Positions 1-12,386 of a stretch of 64,000 bases of DNA are shown one piece after another. Below the pieces are notes generated by a model. The model saw only the letters and a program-made list of their open reading frames with translations, did not search any database and was not told where the DNA came from. The DNA lies in assembly GCA_036873135.1 (NCBI GenBank), contig JAPTYO010000009.1:35232756-35296755 (forward strand), written 5' to 3'. A program made the position numbers and the translations under genes. Each line of letters starts with the position of its first letter. Within the stretch, counting starts at the first letter, position 1. The stretch is from Clarkia xantiana subsp. parviflora (Eukaryota; Streptophyta; Magnoliopsida; Myrtales; Onagraceae).

Positions 1-359
1 AATAAAACAACTCAACTTTCTTCTCCACCTCCAGAAGCAAAAGGCAGTTCGAGTAGGTCAAAACGGCGAATCTCGAAAGCCTGCAAAGAACTTGTGAAGG
101 ATATACTTAGAAAACACCCTTATGGATATATTTAGGCAAATTTAAGCAGGAATTTGAGGATAAGTATGGGTATACTAACACGATGAACCGTCAGATTCTT
201 GGGAACAAGAAAAAGCTTCATGAAGACGCTTCAGGGCGTGGTTTGACAGTTATGATTTCCTTTGAGCTTCGTGACTAAAGTTTCTTTGAATTCAGATAGT
301 AATGCATCATTATCGAAGAGCGGTTTTGAATCTGAGTGGATAGATTTAAAGATTGTATA
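1..359. other. Unassigned sequence left of gypsy element F
   Basis: No credible gene is visible. Short open stretches exist on both strands but match nothing I recognise. The segment ends where the TGATGG terminus of the next LTR begins, so it is probably the disrupted insertion target of element F. It could be part of an older repeat cut by the window edge. Confidence 0.4.
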
Positions 360-1173
360 TGATGGATATACGCCAATTTGAACCCGTCTCCATTCAGATT
401 GTCTTATTTTAATCAACCCACTTACGATTATAAATCGAAACTTGGACCCGAACACTTCACTTGCAATGCGAACGGCCCGGACGAGCCAAGATATTCGTCA
501 GGACCGGTCCGTTGGTCTCACCTAGGTGAGATCGGGCTAGCCGGCCCAATCTCTCCTAGGGGAGATCGGGTGGGTCAACCCGATCTCTCCTAGGAGGGAT
601 CGGGTGGCCTCACCCGATCTCTCCTAGGAGGGATCGGGTCAGCTAACTCAGCCTCTCCCAAGAGAGGTCGGGCAAGCTGACCCGATCCTAGGCCTTAGGG
701 TTCGAATTTTCCAACATCCGACCCCGAGGGTCCCGACATCCATTTTACCCGACTTGTACTTAGACTTTTTCACCCACCTCTCCGTGTCTTTAAATGTTTT
801 AATCCTGCTGTTATGTGTTAATAAAGTTCGTTTATGGATTAACGGTGTGATTAAGCCACCTTAATCCCCCCGTAGCCTATATATACTTCGCAAGTTCTAT
901 TCATTTGGGCAAGTTTACATCTTTGCACGTTTTAGCTCTGCCTTCTCTCTAGGATTTTCTCTCTCTAAAGAGCCCGAACTTACTTAGGCATCAGAGAGGG
1001 TTCACCAAGCACCACCCCCCTCTTCGTGCTCGGTACTTCCCATCGTGCAGGTTTGCGAGGAGCAGTAGAATGGATCACATCTACAAGCTAAGCGGATCAG
1101 AGAGAAGAGCGAAATACCCGTGAGAGGTGTCACTCGGATTGAAAACTCGTCAACCGAGGCACACGTCTTAACA
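360..1173 (+). repeat. 5' LTR of gypsy element F (same LTR family as A and D)
   Basis: The LTR starts TGATGGATATACGCC and ends CTTAACA. It is followed at once by the primer-binding segment CTTGGCGTCGTCTGTGGG, a diverged form of the TGGCGCCG... site seen in A, B and D. The start and end, the internal CCTAGG palindromes (about 518-705), a CCTATATATA TATA-like box near 876 and the GGAGAGGGTTCACCA-like U5 region are shared with the LTRs of A and D. The sequence is clearly more diverged than the A and D LTRs, so it is an older insertion. Only this 5' end of the element survives. Confidence 0.85.
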
Positions 1174-1224
1174 CTTGGCGTCGTCTGTGGGTTTTGAATA
1201 AAAAGCCTGGCTATCACAAGATCT

Positions 1225-1410
1225 ATGACGAACAGCCTACCATCTAGAGACGACCGTCCACCGGGGGACAGTAGACAACCAAACAACCAAAGAAGACAGC
1301 TCGTACCCCCGGCAAGACAACCTACTCCTCAGGGGCAACCTACACCCCCGACACGTCAAACAACCCCCCAAGCTCCACAAGCAAACAATCAAGGAGGACC
1401 GTCACGTAGT
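1225..1410 (+). pseudogene. gag: Truncated gag start of gypsy element F
   Basis: ATG lies 51 nt behind the LTR. The reading frame starts MTNS and is rich in Pro, Gln, Arg and Asn, ending in NNQGGPSR. It matches the low-complexity N-terminus of the Gag of element A, which also starts MTNS and contains NNQEGGPSR. Homology stops near 1405-1410, where the sequence changes abruptly to copia DNA, so the capsid, zinc-finger and protease parts are missing. About 60 codons remain. The direct repeat CGTAGTATT at the junction (about 1404-1420) may mark the recombination point. Confidence 0.75.
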
Positions 1411-1424
1411 ATTCCGTAGTATTT

Positions 1425-3540
1425 AACCCCGTAATCCAACAATAATCTATTCCCAGTCACATTGAGTAGGAGATTTGAGGCAGTAACACAAGTGAACAAT
1501 ATGGAAAATGAAGACGGGGACATTTTCATAATAAATCCAGTGGGAGGAGTCAATCCAACCACCCAGATCACTGTTACTGCAGGTGCGAATCAAGTCGGAC
1601 CTGATTATCATGTTACTGAACCGATGAATGAAAATCCAACCTTACCTCAACTACCTACTAGAACCAGTGGGAATGGTACGACCAACTCGGTTCCCGGTCA
1701 TAGTAACCGTGGAATTAATCTCGGAGGTGAAAATCCGAGACGGAGAGGTCGTCCAAGAAAAGTTGTAGGTGAAGGTTCAAGTACCGCTCTTGTTCTCAGT
1801 GGGAGTATTGCACCGATAATGAGCATTATTCCTAGTGGGAGTGTAGTTCAATTTCAAGATGGGACTAACGAGCCTAGACGTTGTCTAAGGCATCGAACTT
1901 CTCCTAAGAAGTATCCCATCGAAAGAGGTGAATTGTTCACCCTCACTTTGGTTGATGAACCGGTAACGGTTAAGCAAGCTATGAATGGACCTCAAGCGAA
2001 AGAATGGAGGAAAGAAATGGAGGATGAGATCGCCTCTATGAAAGCTAATTGGGTGTGGTATTTTGTTGATTTGCCTGCTAACCGCATAGCAATAGGTGCC
2101 AAGTGGGTTTTGAAATTGAAACTCATTGTTGATGGAGCTGTCGGGTGATGCAAAGCTCGACTCGTTGTGAAAGAATATACCCAACTTCACGAAGTAGACT
2201 TTGATGATACATACTCACCAACTGTACGGTATACTACAATACGAGCCATATTGGTTTTGGTTGCGAGCCTCGATCTGGAGCTGCACTAAATGGATGTTAA
2301 GATTGCATTCCTCCACGGGAACCTGCAGGAAGAGATCTATATGGAGTAGCCAGAGGGTTTTGTTACCCCTGGAGATGAAAATAAAGTTTGTAAACTCCAA
2401 AGATCTATCGACGGTCTTAAACAATCATTCCGACAATGGTACCGCAGATTCCACGAGGATATCGTTGGAAATGGATTCGTGAATCTTCACGAGGATCCAT
2501 GCGTGTACACGAAGACTTCCGAGTCTAAATACAACATCTTGACATTATATGTAGATGACATATTGATTTCCGCAAATGATGTGAGTTACATGAATGAATC
2601 AAAGTTCTGGCTGGCATCTGTATACCAGATGAAGGACATGGAAGAAGCCACGTACATCCTAGGCAATAAGATTGTAAGGGATCGTGCTGCTCGAAAGCTA
2701 TGTCTCTCTCAAGAATCCTATATCAACAAGTTGTTGAAAAGGTTTAGACTACAGGATGCCAAACTCGTGGATACGCCGGCTGTGTTCGGGTGCGCGTTAT
2801 CGAAGTGTGACGACTCGAAAAACCTGGCTGAGCGTGAACAGATGAAAAGTGCAGAATACTTAAGTATGGTTGGCAGCTTAATGTATGCCATGCAATGCAC
2901 TCGTCCAGACATCTGTTATGACGTGGGCCTAGTAGCACGATTCCAATTAGACCTTGTCATTCAACATTTAAAGGCTGTGAAATGAATCATTCGATACCTG
3001 AAAGGTACCGCCGACTATGGACTGTGCTATGAGGGTGGAAAATTAGAATTGACTGGGTTCAGTGACGCCAACCACGGTGGCGATCCGGATGATCGTTAGT
3101 CCACCACAGGAGGAGTGTTTCTCCTTGCTAATGCCGCCATTTCTTGGATGAGCAAGAAGCAATCCTGTGTTGCGCTGTCAATGATGGAATCCGAATTCGT
3201 CACCCTCTCTAAGAATGCACAAGAAACGGTCTGGCTTAATAGGATCTTAACTGCATTGCTGGGCATCGAGGACGGGAGTAAACCTGTGAATGTATACTCT
3301 GACAGTCAAGCAGCAATTGCGGCGGTTAAGAACCCTAAGTACCATAGCAGGACGAAACACATAGAAGGACGAAACACATTGATATAAAATATAATTATGC
3401 TAAGAAGATGGTTGAGGACAAACTAGTCACATTAGAATACTTGCCTACTGAAAGTATGATGGTCGATCCATTAACTAAACATTTACGCATGGATGTTTTC
3501 GAAAAGCATGTTAGAATGCCGGGACTGCGTAGGGTTTAAG
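1425..3540 (+). pseudogene. pol: Ty1/copia pol fragment: linker, reverse transcriptase, RNase H
   Basis: This is the 3' half of a copia polyprotein, read in several frames because of stops and frameshifts. About 1462-1900 encodes the low-complexity integrase-RT linker, including a GRPRK basic motif. About 1965-2148 begins the RT domain (VKQAMNGPQAKEWRKEMEDE, then GAKWV). The catalytic YVDDILI is at about 2547-2570. MYAMQCTRPDI and GFSDANHGGDPDD-like motifs follow. 3115-3387 holds RNase H (VALSMMESEFV, SDSQAAIAAVKNP), with an in-frame tail to about 3540 ending KHVRMPGLRRV. Gag, protease and the integrase core are absent. The left edge joins element F directly. Confidence 0.9.
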
Positions 3541-4587
3541 TAGCTTGTATCGTGATGATAACATTTTGAGACTTTACTGGAATGAATTTCAATTTGAGTT
3601 TATGATTCTTACGACGTCATAATGTTTAAAATTTCATCAGATTTTTACAGTCATTAAAATAGTTGTAGGAGGATTGACCTCCAAAATGAAATAATGTCGA
3701 ATGTCGGCCAAGCCTCGTCACACAGGCTCGGCCGTCTTGACGGAGAGGAGGATCTCCATTAGATCAAGACTGGCTAAGAACCATGATAGCAAACCTGGTT
3801 AAGCAGAACGATCATTTGGTTTTCGGAGTAACACGATATGATCTTAGTTCTGCAAATCGCTGTTACGAACTTTGTTCGTAATAAAACCACATTCTGGGCC
3901 AGATGACAAATCTGAGATAGCATATGACATTTCCCATTTCCTGACTAAACTCAGGTTATGCTATCGACGCGTGCTTCATACTACGCGTGTCATGTTCGAC
4001 CACGGGTTTAGGCTCGGTTGTGCTAGATAAAATCCACGAGATTCAGATGGGCACAAACTTCTTCACCTTGAGCGTGTGACTGATCCCGAATGCTATATGA
4101 AGAAACATCAAAAGTATCCTCACGGACTCTGAACTCATACCTAAGGTTAGGCTCAATGTTCGCTTCCCGGCGTACGAGCATAGTGCTGAACAAAAAGGCC
4201 AAGTGACCACGTCTTTGGAAACCGATTGGGTTTGACTAAAGGTATGAGCGATGAGGATGGTCAAGTACACTTGAAATTCTCCGACTCTTGTAGTCACTAG
4301 GTGGCCACCAGCCTGACATTAGTTGAAAGGTTGTGAATACTTATGCGGATGCCCTGAAGGAGTATTCCTATGTGGAACTGGGCAATTGGATAATTACAGT
4401 TGACCTAGGATACAACGCGACACCTTATTTTTCGCAGGTTGATTAGACATGGGGAATCAACGTTCCGCGGATGCTACAACACTCCTAACAGATGAGTAGT
4501 ACGATGCGCGTCGTGTGCGCCGGTCACACGGCAAACCTCGTATGAACTATTCGGAGCAGGGATTGGGTCGAAGAACAAATGCTGATG
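3541..4587 (+). other. Copia 3' non-coding region between pol and LTR
   Basis: About 1.05 kb separates the pol stop from the LTR. I see no conserved domain; the 84-codon minus-strand frame at 4043-4297 looks accidental. The segment contains direct and inverted fragments of the words 'cctccaaaatg' and 'acacgatatgat' and ends in a purine-leaning stretch before TGTTGG. It is long for a copia 3' leader and may hold an unrecognised insertion. Confidence 0.5.
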
Positions 4588-5222
4588 TGTTGGAGGACAA
4601 CATATTAATAGGCACCCTCCCATTCCGGCGAGTGGGAGCTGTTAGCATTTGGACAATGGGCCGCCGTAATTAGGAGCCCATTAATTAAGATCATTTACCT
4701 AGGAAATTAGGTAATGTCACATTAGGGATTTTGGGCTAGGCCTAAAATCCCAATTGACATGAGAGGCAAAAAATTGGGCCTTCCCTTATCCTCATAGGCC
4801 GGCCGAAATTAGATATAGATAGAGGTGGGATCCACTTATAAATAGGGAAGCTAGGAGGGTTTTAAGAATGCTAATCCTCTCTTCCTTTGTGTTGCGATTA
4901 AAAGAAAACCCTCCTCCCTATTCAAGCATAGTTTCGGCCGAACCACACCAGGAGCAAGGAGGTGTCAAATTGTGTTAAGCAATTTACTCCAGGAGATCCA
5001 TCCCGCGAAGAATCGACTGAGGTTTTGCTGTGAGGCATATTCCACGTAGGGCTTCTCTAACAGGAACTTCTATAGGGAACCGTCCGGCGGATCGAGAACT
5101 CTCCTCAACGGTCTAGGACTACGTGGAAGCATTGTAGGTATGTGCACCTTATTCCGCTGCGTATTAGTTACCACGCACGTATCTTGATTTGTTTCCGTAA
5201 TATTAATCCCCTAAATCCTACA
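4588..5222 (+). repeat. Copia LTR, 635 bp
   Basis: It starts TGTTGGAGGAC and ends CCTAAATCCTACA, with a TATA box (TATAAATAG, about 4838). It lies downstream of copia RT-RNase H in the expected place for a 3' LTR. It is homologous to the partial LTRs at 5223-5510 and 40283-40861, except that about 155 bp of U3 is inverted relative to the 40 kb copy (see findings). Confidence 0.8.
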
Positions 5223-5510
5223 TTGCCCACCTCCTCTTATAAATAGGGAGTATCATAGATTTATTCAGAGAAAATCACTCCTTCTCCTAAGTGTTGAGAC
5301 AAAAGAAATCCCTCCTCCCTATCTAGCATAGTTCGGCTGAAACCCAGAATCCTAGGAGGTGGCAAATTGCTTTGAGCAATCACCCCAGAGATCCATCCCT
5401 GCGATGAATCAACAAGAGGCTTTACTGTCGAGACCATTCCGCGTAGGTGATTCCTTAACAAGAATCCTTACAGGATCCGTCCGGCGGACCGCGAATGTAA
5501 ACATCTAATT
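5223..5510 (+). repeat. Partial second copia LTR (TATA box to U5)
   Basis: Directly behind the LTR end, the sequence restarts at TTGCCCACCTCCTCTTATAAATAGG, which matches the middle of the same LTR family. It continues with the shared features 'CATAGTTCGGC', 'GATCCATCCC' and 'CCGTCCGGCGGA'. The U3 part and the terminal ACA are missing. It probably derives from unequal recombination or from a second, truncated insertion. Confidence 0.7.
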
Positions 5511-6019
5511 TTGGTACACGCGACTCGTATATAACACGATTAAAAATAATATGTGTAATACATTAAAAAAAAAAAAAATCTGAATATGTAAGGAACTGGA
5601 TTTCTAAAAATAAGTTTAGCTTTAGTAGTATTACAACTCTAAATTGCATAACGTGCGGTGCCCATAAAGCATGATCAGCTGCTCACAGTTGGGCAGCATT
5701 AAATTGTTTATTATTTTAATAATAATAATAATAACTGTCGACAACATCCTCAACTACTCGACACGTTTATTCTTCTATTGCATTCGCTTAAAGATATTAA
5801 ACTACTAGACATCATGTGCATATCAGACAGAGAAGAGAAGCAAACAAGTTGGTTTGCATTTGTTCCTCACATTTGGAAGAGACGAATTCTAAAGTAGGGT
5901 AGTCTTTGTTATTGTAATACCAGTAATTCTAAGTGAATGTACAAAAAACCTTGGACAAAACAAAACAATAGTCATGTTCCGTAAGAAAGAATAAATATAT
6001 AGTGAAAGAAACAAGTTTG
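5511..6019. other. Intergenic AT-rich sequence, 3' side of the esterase gene
   Basis: Contains an A-run near 5567 and an (AAT)n stretch near 5726. It must hold the 3' UTR of the minus-strand gene; AT-rich stretches near 5990 could serve polyadenylation. No gene is seen. Confidence 0.5.
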
Positions 6020-7791
6020 CTATCTTAAACATAGGACGTTGAGTAGTATGTGGCCGAGCATGAGATCGACGAAGTACTGGTGCCCTATCTCTCCGTCCCT
6101 CCACTTCATCTTCGCCGGTCCCCGCCCATAATGCACTCCGTCGTTACACCTAAGATCAAAATGCCACGGATACGTAATATCATAATCATCGATAACTCCT
6201 GATACCATCCCTACTTCCCTAAACTTTTCCAACACAATCCCATTAAACGTCTCCATCTTGCTCGGATTAAATGCCATCCTCCTCGCGTAACCTCCCGTAG
6301 TCACCGTCGTCCTATAAAATATCTTTGGCGGTTTTAACCCTCGCTTCTTTATCGACTCCATGATCTCCCCCCAGAACTTGGCCGCAAAAGCTGCCCCCTT
6401 CGAAAACGCCCTCACGTTCCTAAAATGAATCCCGTCGTGCAACCCCGAGTTCATAATCATCGTGTCCGGGACCTTCTCTCCTACAAAGTACTTCCATAGA
6501 AGGTTCCGGAAGTCTCCGTGCTGGAGAGAATCCAATCCCTCGTAGTTCATTGCCTCGTTGGAATGGCCGTTGAAGATGCTCGTGATGCGAACAGTCTCTG
6601 ACGGGTTCCTAGGGTTGGAGAAGTTAAGGTCGAATCTGCGAGGAACCGACTTGATCTCCGGCAAACCCAACATGAAATTCAACATGTTTCGAATCGTATC
6701 AACATGGTTAGAATCCCCCCAGAAGAAGATCCATCTCCCCTTCAAGCAATTCCAAGCAGAATCTGGATTCGAGAATATTTGAAAAGAACAGTGTGCTGAA
6801 TAAACCCAGCCGTTGCTCTCTAACACCCCTAATGACCCATTGCACCACGGAGATTTACACTTCAACTTCGGCGGCAGGCATCGGAACCGACCATCGTTGC
6901 TGATCTGGCACTCATCGTTCTTCCCGTGGCGGGTCCACCTCCCCACCCAGACATCCCTTAAGAAATCGGAGCTCCGGCATTGTTTCAACTCCGGCAGCAG
7001 CTTCGTCTCTGTCTTGTAGAACTTAATTCTGATGTTCCTTAGCTGTCGGTCGACTACAAATCGAGGAGGCGACAGTTTAAGGCCTTGAAAGTGTCGGAAG
7101 AGGAGGATCACTGTCAAATTGAAATCACCGGCGAAATCGGGATGAACTTGGAGGAGCAATGAATAAGAACCGTTGTGAAAATCCTTCACCACTGGCCTTG
7201 ATTTCCATGATGCTCCAGAGAGATCGGTTTCGAAGTAATCACCGCCTAAGCACCGCGGCTTCCCCGACGAATCGAGAGCAGTGAAACTGAATTCATGGAT
7301 TTCTCCAGCAGGAAGTTGAATGGCGTGTCGACCGTCAAGTTCGGGAATGGATATCCCATCCGTTTTAGACTCTCTGCAGGGGTCGCCTCCAGGAGCGAGC
7401 CACCTTGATAGTAGATTGGAGGTGAAATTGGGGTCCAAATCAACCGAAATCCAACCCAGGTTCCTTGGTGGAAGGAGGGCGAGCTTTGGGAACGAATCGG
7501 TTTGATTTTGAGGGATGAATGTAGCAGAACGGTTAAAAGTGGAGGAATTGGGGGAATAGGGGCGGGGTTTGGCTCCGGCGAGGCAGAAGGGTTAAAGTTT
7601 TGATTTTGGACCACCTTAACGGCGGAGCCGTACAGTCGCTTGGTGTCGAAGATGGTGCACTGGTCGTCAATGCTGTAGACCAACAGCATGCCGACAAAAA
7701 CTAACGCCGTGAAAACCCCGAACCACCGCCACTGAGCAAAGGGGGTAGAGCGCAGATGCCACGGCGAGAAAATCACTAGTTTCGTCGGCAT
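6020..7791 (-). CDS. Membrane-anchored PC-esterase/NXPE-like protein, one apparent frameshift
   Basis: I choose the ATG at 7791-7789. It gives a short basic N-terminus followed by one hydrophobic segment (WFGVFTALVFVGMLLVYSI, residues about 24-42), as expected for a type II Golgi anchor. A Pro-rich linker follows. About 7440-7000 encodes an Ig/filamin-like region (FSALDSSG-type motif, CLGGDYFETDLSG, NGSYSLLL). The C-terminal esterase part has the nucleophile motif WGDSNH and, near the end, CNDGVHYGRGP, which supplies the Asp-x-x-His pair of the PC-esterase (TBL/Cas1p/NXPE) superfamily. Known relatives modify cell-surface or wall polysaccharides; the substrate here is unknown. The N-terminal frame and the rest are out of register within the Pro linker, at G-runs (7550-7554, 7559-7562 on plus). 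No other damage is seen, so this is a recent lesion or a base-calling error. A T-rich tract ending CAG just before the ATG suggests a 5' UTR intron. Confidence 0.85.
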
Positions 7792-9183
7792 CGGAGGTAG
7801 GCGCAGCAAAGAGAGATCTGAAAGGGGAAAAGCAACTAAATACACAAACAACAACCAGTACGGCTATCCGGAATGTAGATGAATTATTCAACTTACAGGA
7901 GGAGGCAGGGAGGGTACGGTACGAGGAGGTTGAATCTCAACTCAGTGAGCTTCTATCTAATATCTATCTATCTGTTGGTTAGATAATCTTATTGCTGTAT
8001 TTTCTGCTCAAATCTCCCTAGGCCCCCCACACTTGTTTTCTTTCTATACTATCCATCTTCTTTCTTCTTCCCTTCCTTCGCTGGCTAACCACACTCACTG
8101 TTATCATCGAATGAAATGAATGGCTGCTGCTCAGCTTAAGAGAAAACTGAGGAAAGTGGTATATATTTTTCTCTCTATCTATAATGTGAAAACAAAACAG
8201 AGGAATCCTCCTATAAGAAAGACTAGACGACGGTGGTAAAGTAGTCCGTCTCGTGAAAATTGTTGTAAATATAAGGGAGAGAAAATTGGTGTAGTACAAA
8301 TTTAAAATATTGTTATGGCCTAATTTTATTTTTAATAGAAATTTTATAATATTTTTTACATTTTGCAGCACCACTTAGTTAAGAATACCCTTTGTTTTTG
8401 TTTCTTTTAACCCGCATTTGGAATTTCCCTTTATACTCAAGATTTCGACTAAGTTTCTACGGAAAGATTAAGGAAACGGGAAACTGACATTTTAGGTCAT
8501 TAACTATGAAACTGACATTTTAGTTTCACCAAAAAAAACTATGAAATTTAGGATTGGCCAAAAAAAAACTATGAAATTTAGGAGTTTCTCAGCTTTTATA
8601 TTTATATCTATATATATATATATATATTACTATAATTAATATTGATTGACTGCAAATAAAATATTAATTGACTGCAAATTAAAAAATATTTTTATCTCTA
8701 ATTTTAGTGTAAAATAAAGAAATAATTAATTAATAATTTCTATTTAAATAATAAATCTATACAGTTCAACCGTAAAAGCTTCATAATGTGTCACGTAATA
8801 TCAACTATGTTATATTAATTCGGTATCGGAAGCCATCTGGTCGACACGTGGACAGTCCACGCAGTTACCGTTTCCTAATTTAATCGGAATTTAATAGGGG
8901 TTCTCTAAATTTAGATACATAATATTGATTGGTTGAAAAATAAGAAGTATTTGTATTTACTATTTTGGTCTCTACGCAATATATAGAAACAAATTAATTA
9001 AAAAAATTCATTTAAATAGTAAATCTATACAGTTTGGTTCCGGAAGACCGTAGGCCGCCACGTAAGCAATGTGTATAAAAAAATAAACAATACATAATTT
9101 AGGAAGAAATATACAAAAACTCACGTAAATAAATTAATATAAGCTCTATAATTATATATCTATATATGATCCACAATATATAC
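7792..9183. other. 5' flank of the esterase gene, AT-rich with internal duplications
   Basis: 7792-8200 (read on minus) probably contains the leader and promoter. Further out are two copies of 'AAAAAAACTATGAAATTTAGGA' (about 8535-8585), a (TA)n tract at about 8610-8628, and two diverged copies of a segment containing 'TAAATCTATACAGTT' (about 8752 and 9020), each followed by a CACGTAA motif. No coding capacity that I would support. Confidence 0.5.
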
Positions 9184-9258
9184 TTTTTTATGGAAAATGA
9201 GTGCATTCAAATTAAACAAACGAGGGATTACAAAAGAGGCAAATTGTCCGGGAAAGGA

Positions 9259-10307
9259 CTATGCCTTAATTACACACGAAGAAAGCCAAGAAACAAGAGT
9301 AGACAAATCACTGAGGATGCTAAAGAGGGTTGCATGATGGAGAGAGTCTCCTTTCATCGCTCGGACAAGAAGGGTAGAGTCCGTCTTGAGAGTGATGTGC
9401 TTCCTTCTAACTTGTAGACCCAGCATTAAGGCTACTCTGCATGCTAGTCCTTCCGCCAAAAGGGTGAATTTCCATACGACAAAGCTATAGAAACTGCCAC
9501 TAGAGAACCTTGATTACAAAAAAGTAGTGCTGCCCCACAAATAACCTCAGTTCCAACATCAAAGGCCCCATCAATGATGATAGTCCATGAAGAAGGAAAC
9601 CGAGATCTGTTAGATCCTGCTAAGGGCTGATTTGTGCATTGTCTCCCTGCTGAGATCCCTGTGTTTCCTGTATTATTAGTGAAAACAGATGTTATTCGTT
9701 GATTATCATTGTATAGGGAAATCAAGCCACTCATGAACTTGTCAATGCAAGGTTGGGTTCCTTGGAAGATGAATTGATTCCTAAGTAACCATATACTCCA
9801 CATGATCAAACACTTGAAAGGTAAATGCTCAGCCATGGAATGGTTGTCAGAATTGAAGGATAACCAATCAGCAACTGTTGTTAAATTTGAAGAATCTCTT
9901 GTAACAGTAAAAGCATAAGCAAACCAGATTCGTTGAGAATACTGACTGTCCCACATCAAGTGATTCCAGGTTTCAGTGTTAACTCCACATAGAGGACAAG
10001 AGGGATCTAAACTAGGAATACGTTGGTGAAGGTTGGCACCCAGTGCCAATCCTCCTGAACACCCCTTCCAGATGAACATCTTAATTTTTGGTAGAAGTTT
10101 GGAGGACCATAACTTATTCCAGAAATTATGATTGGAAATCATAGGGGGTGCCGAGGTTAAGCCATGTTTCAAATTATATTCAAGAGAGGAGAGTATTTGA
10201 TTCCCAGATTTGACAGTGTAAAGACCAGAGGAGGCGTGTGCCCAGAGAAGTTTATCCTCTGTTGGGAAGATTGGGAACTGAATTGTCTGAATAACCTGAA
10301 TCAGCAT
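9259..10307 (-). pseudogene. LINE ORF2 zf-RVT region and C-terminal RNase H
   Basis: About 10230-9900 encodes the zf-RVT segment (PKIKMFIWKGCSGG, then CPLCGVNTETWNHLMWDS). About 9610-9480 starts an RNase H of the plant L1 type (WTIIIDGAFDVGTEVICGAAL), which continues after a frameshift at 9459-9259 (MAEGLACRVALMLGLQ, LKTDSTLLVRAM). RNase H at the ORF2 C-terminus is known from plant L1 clades. The frameshift lies near 9450. Confidence 0.8.
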
Positions 10308-10340
10308 AGGGTGAAGAACCTGTTGAAGAGAAGGTATATT

Positions 10341-12212
10341 CTAGGAGGAATTGTGATTGGAGAAGAATTCCTTGAGCTTAACTTGTGGGGTAGGGTCATC
10401 ATCATGTAGTTTCCATAGGGAGAGTAAGGGAAAATTTGGGACCCATGGATCTGTCCAAAAATCAGTTGCATGACCATTACCTACAAACCATCTAGCCCCA
10501 AGGAGGAAGAGAGGACGCAGCTGAATAAGAGTTCTCCAAACTACGCTATGATACTGTCTTGGTTTACAAGTAAAGAACGAGTCCCTGGATAGATATTTAA
10601 GACACATGCAATAGGCCCAAAGTGAGTCAGCAGAAGTCAAGAGTCTCCAGATTTGTTTGAGCAAGAGAGCATTGTTCTGGTGAATGGATCTCTTGAAGCC
10701 CAGACCCCCCATAGATTTACTTACAGAAAGCTTATGCCAGACAATCCAAGGAATACCTCTCTTGACAGGGTTTCTACTCCACCAAAAGTTTATGAGAAGG
10801 GAATCTATTTTGTTGTGAATGTTAATGGGTAGCCTGATACATGACATTGCGTAGATAGGAATTGCTGCGGCCACAGATTTGATCAGAACTTCCTTCCCAG
10901 CTGAGTTTAAAAGTTTGCTCATCCAACTCTGTGTTTTTGAGGATATACGCTCAAGATAGGTGGAACCTATTTGAGTTTTTTGTGATGTCCAATTAACAGA
11001 AATGCCTAAGTAAAGATCAGAATCCTTCATTTACTTGATACCCATACACTCGAGTAGATTGTGCTGAAGAACATCATGAGTGTTTTTACTGAAGGTAATG
11101 CTTGATTTAGGGAAATTCACCTGCTGGCCAGATTGCGTTTCATAGAGGTTTAGTAAGTGTTGGAGGGTTTGGATATTTGAGAGCTTTGCCTCCAGAAAAA
11201 GAAAACTGTCATCTGCAAACAATAAATGACTGATTTGTGGGCAGCTTGTGCCAGGTTTGATGCCACTCAAAGTACCTTCAGATTGGCAAATAGAAAGATT
11301 CCTCGAGAGGACTTCAGCAAACAGGATAAAAAAAAAGGTGAGAGAGGATCTCCTGTCTTAATTCTCGTGTTGGAATGATGGTTGGGGAGGAAATGCCATT
11401 GATAAGAATGGAAAGGGATGTTGTTGATACGCATTCCATTATCCAGGAAACAAAGGTCTGTGAAAATTGAAGTCTCAAAAGGGTTGCTTTAAGGAAAGGC
11501 CACTCTATGCGATCAAAAGATTTAGACATATCTAGTTTAAGTGCCATTAAGCCTATCTTCCCCCTTCTTTTCTTTCTGATTGCGTGGAGGATTTCTTGTG
11601 CTAATAGAGTATTATCTGAGATGAGTCTGTGTTGCACAAAGGCACTCTGATAAGGGGAGATTAACTTTGGGAGAACTTTCTTTAGACGATTTGCCAGTAT
11701 TTTTGAGATTATTTTGTATGTTGTAGTGCAGAAACTGATTGGGCGCCATTGTTTGATGTTCTGAGGTTGGCTGCATTTAGGGATTAAGTCAATAAAGGTT
11801 TTATTCAACTCTTTATGAAGGTGCCCTAATTGAAATAAAGATTGAATTGCAGTCAGAGTGTCAGCTGAAACAATGTTCCATTGGCTCTGAAAAAAACTAG
11901 GGGGGAACCATCAGGTCCTAGGGATTTATGGGGATGAAGACCTTTAAGTGCAGTGACAATTTTGTGCTCCTGAATAGGGTGTCCTAAGGACTCTATACTG
12001 ATATCTGGTGGATTGATGTTGTTTAGGAGTGTGAAGTTGGGTGGAATTCTTCCAGAAGAGAAGAGATTTGTAAAGTAACCCACAATATGATTGATGATAT
12101 CAGGGGGATTGGTGATCCATTCTCTAGAGTCATTCTGGATCCAAGAGAGTTTATTTATGTGTCTTCTAGCTAGGGTTTTAGCGTGGAAGAACTTTGTATT
12201 ACGGTCTCCCAA
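10341..12212 (-). pseudogene. LINE ORF2 reverse transcriptase
   Basis: The domain starts with GDRNTKFFHA (about 12205) and SLGPDGSP. IPKCSQPQNIKQWRPIS and the catalytic-site region KLDMSKSFDRIEW follow in 11314-11808. The catalytic FADDSFLFLEA lies in 11031-11270. The thumb and connection region (GKEVLIKSVAAAIPIYAMSC) is in 10341-11030. These are separate frames, with a stop near 11031 and an A/T-run frameshift near 11330, so the enzyme is broken. Confidence 0.9.
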
Positions 12213-12386
12213 AGTAATTCATTGCTCCCTTGATTTCTGTCTCCAGAAAGTCTCTTCATGGTTATAAAGGGATTGAAGGTGAAGCTCAAGGTCATATTCA
12301 GTTGGCACAGCACTAGAGAGATGTTCCTGGCAGTTTTGGAGGGAAGAAATTGTGTTGGCGATCTCTGTTTGAATATGACCAAAGAT

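Noticed and set aside
518..705. Palindromic CCTAGG series as a CRISPR or terminator array
   Set aside because: It lies in the U3 of an LTR and recurs in the LTRs of A and D with no spacers.
8018..8374. 118-codon minus-strand frame upstream of the esterase gene
   Set aside because: AT-rich, no domain, overlaps the expected promoter and leader.
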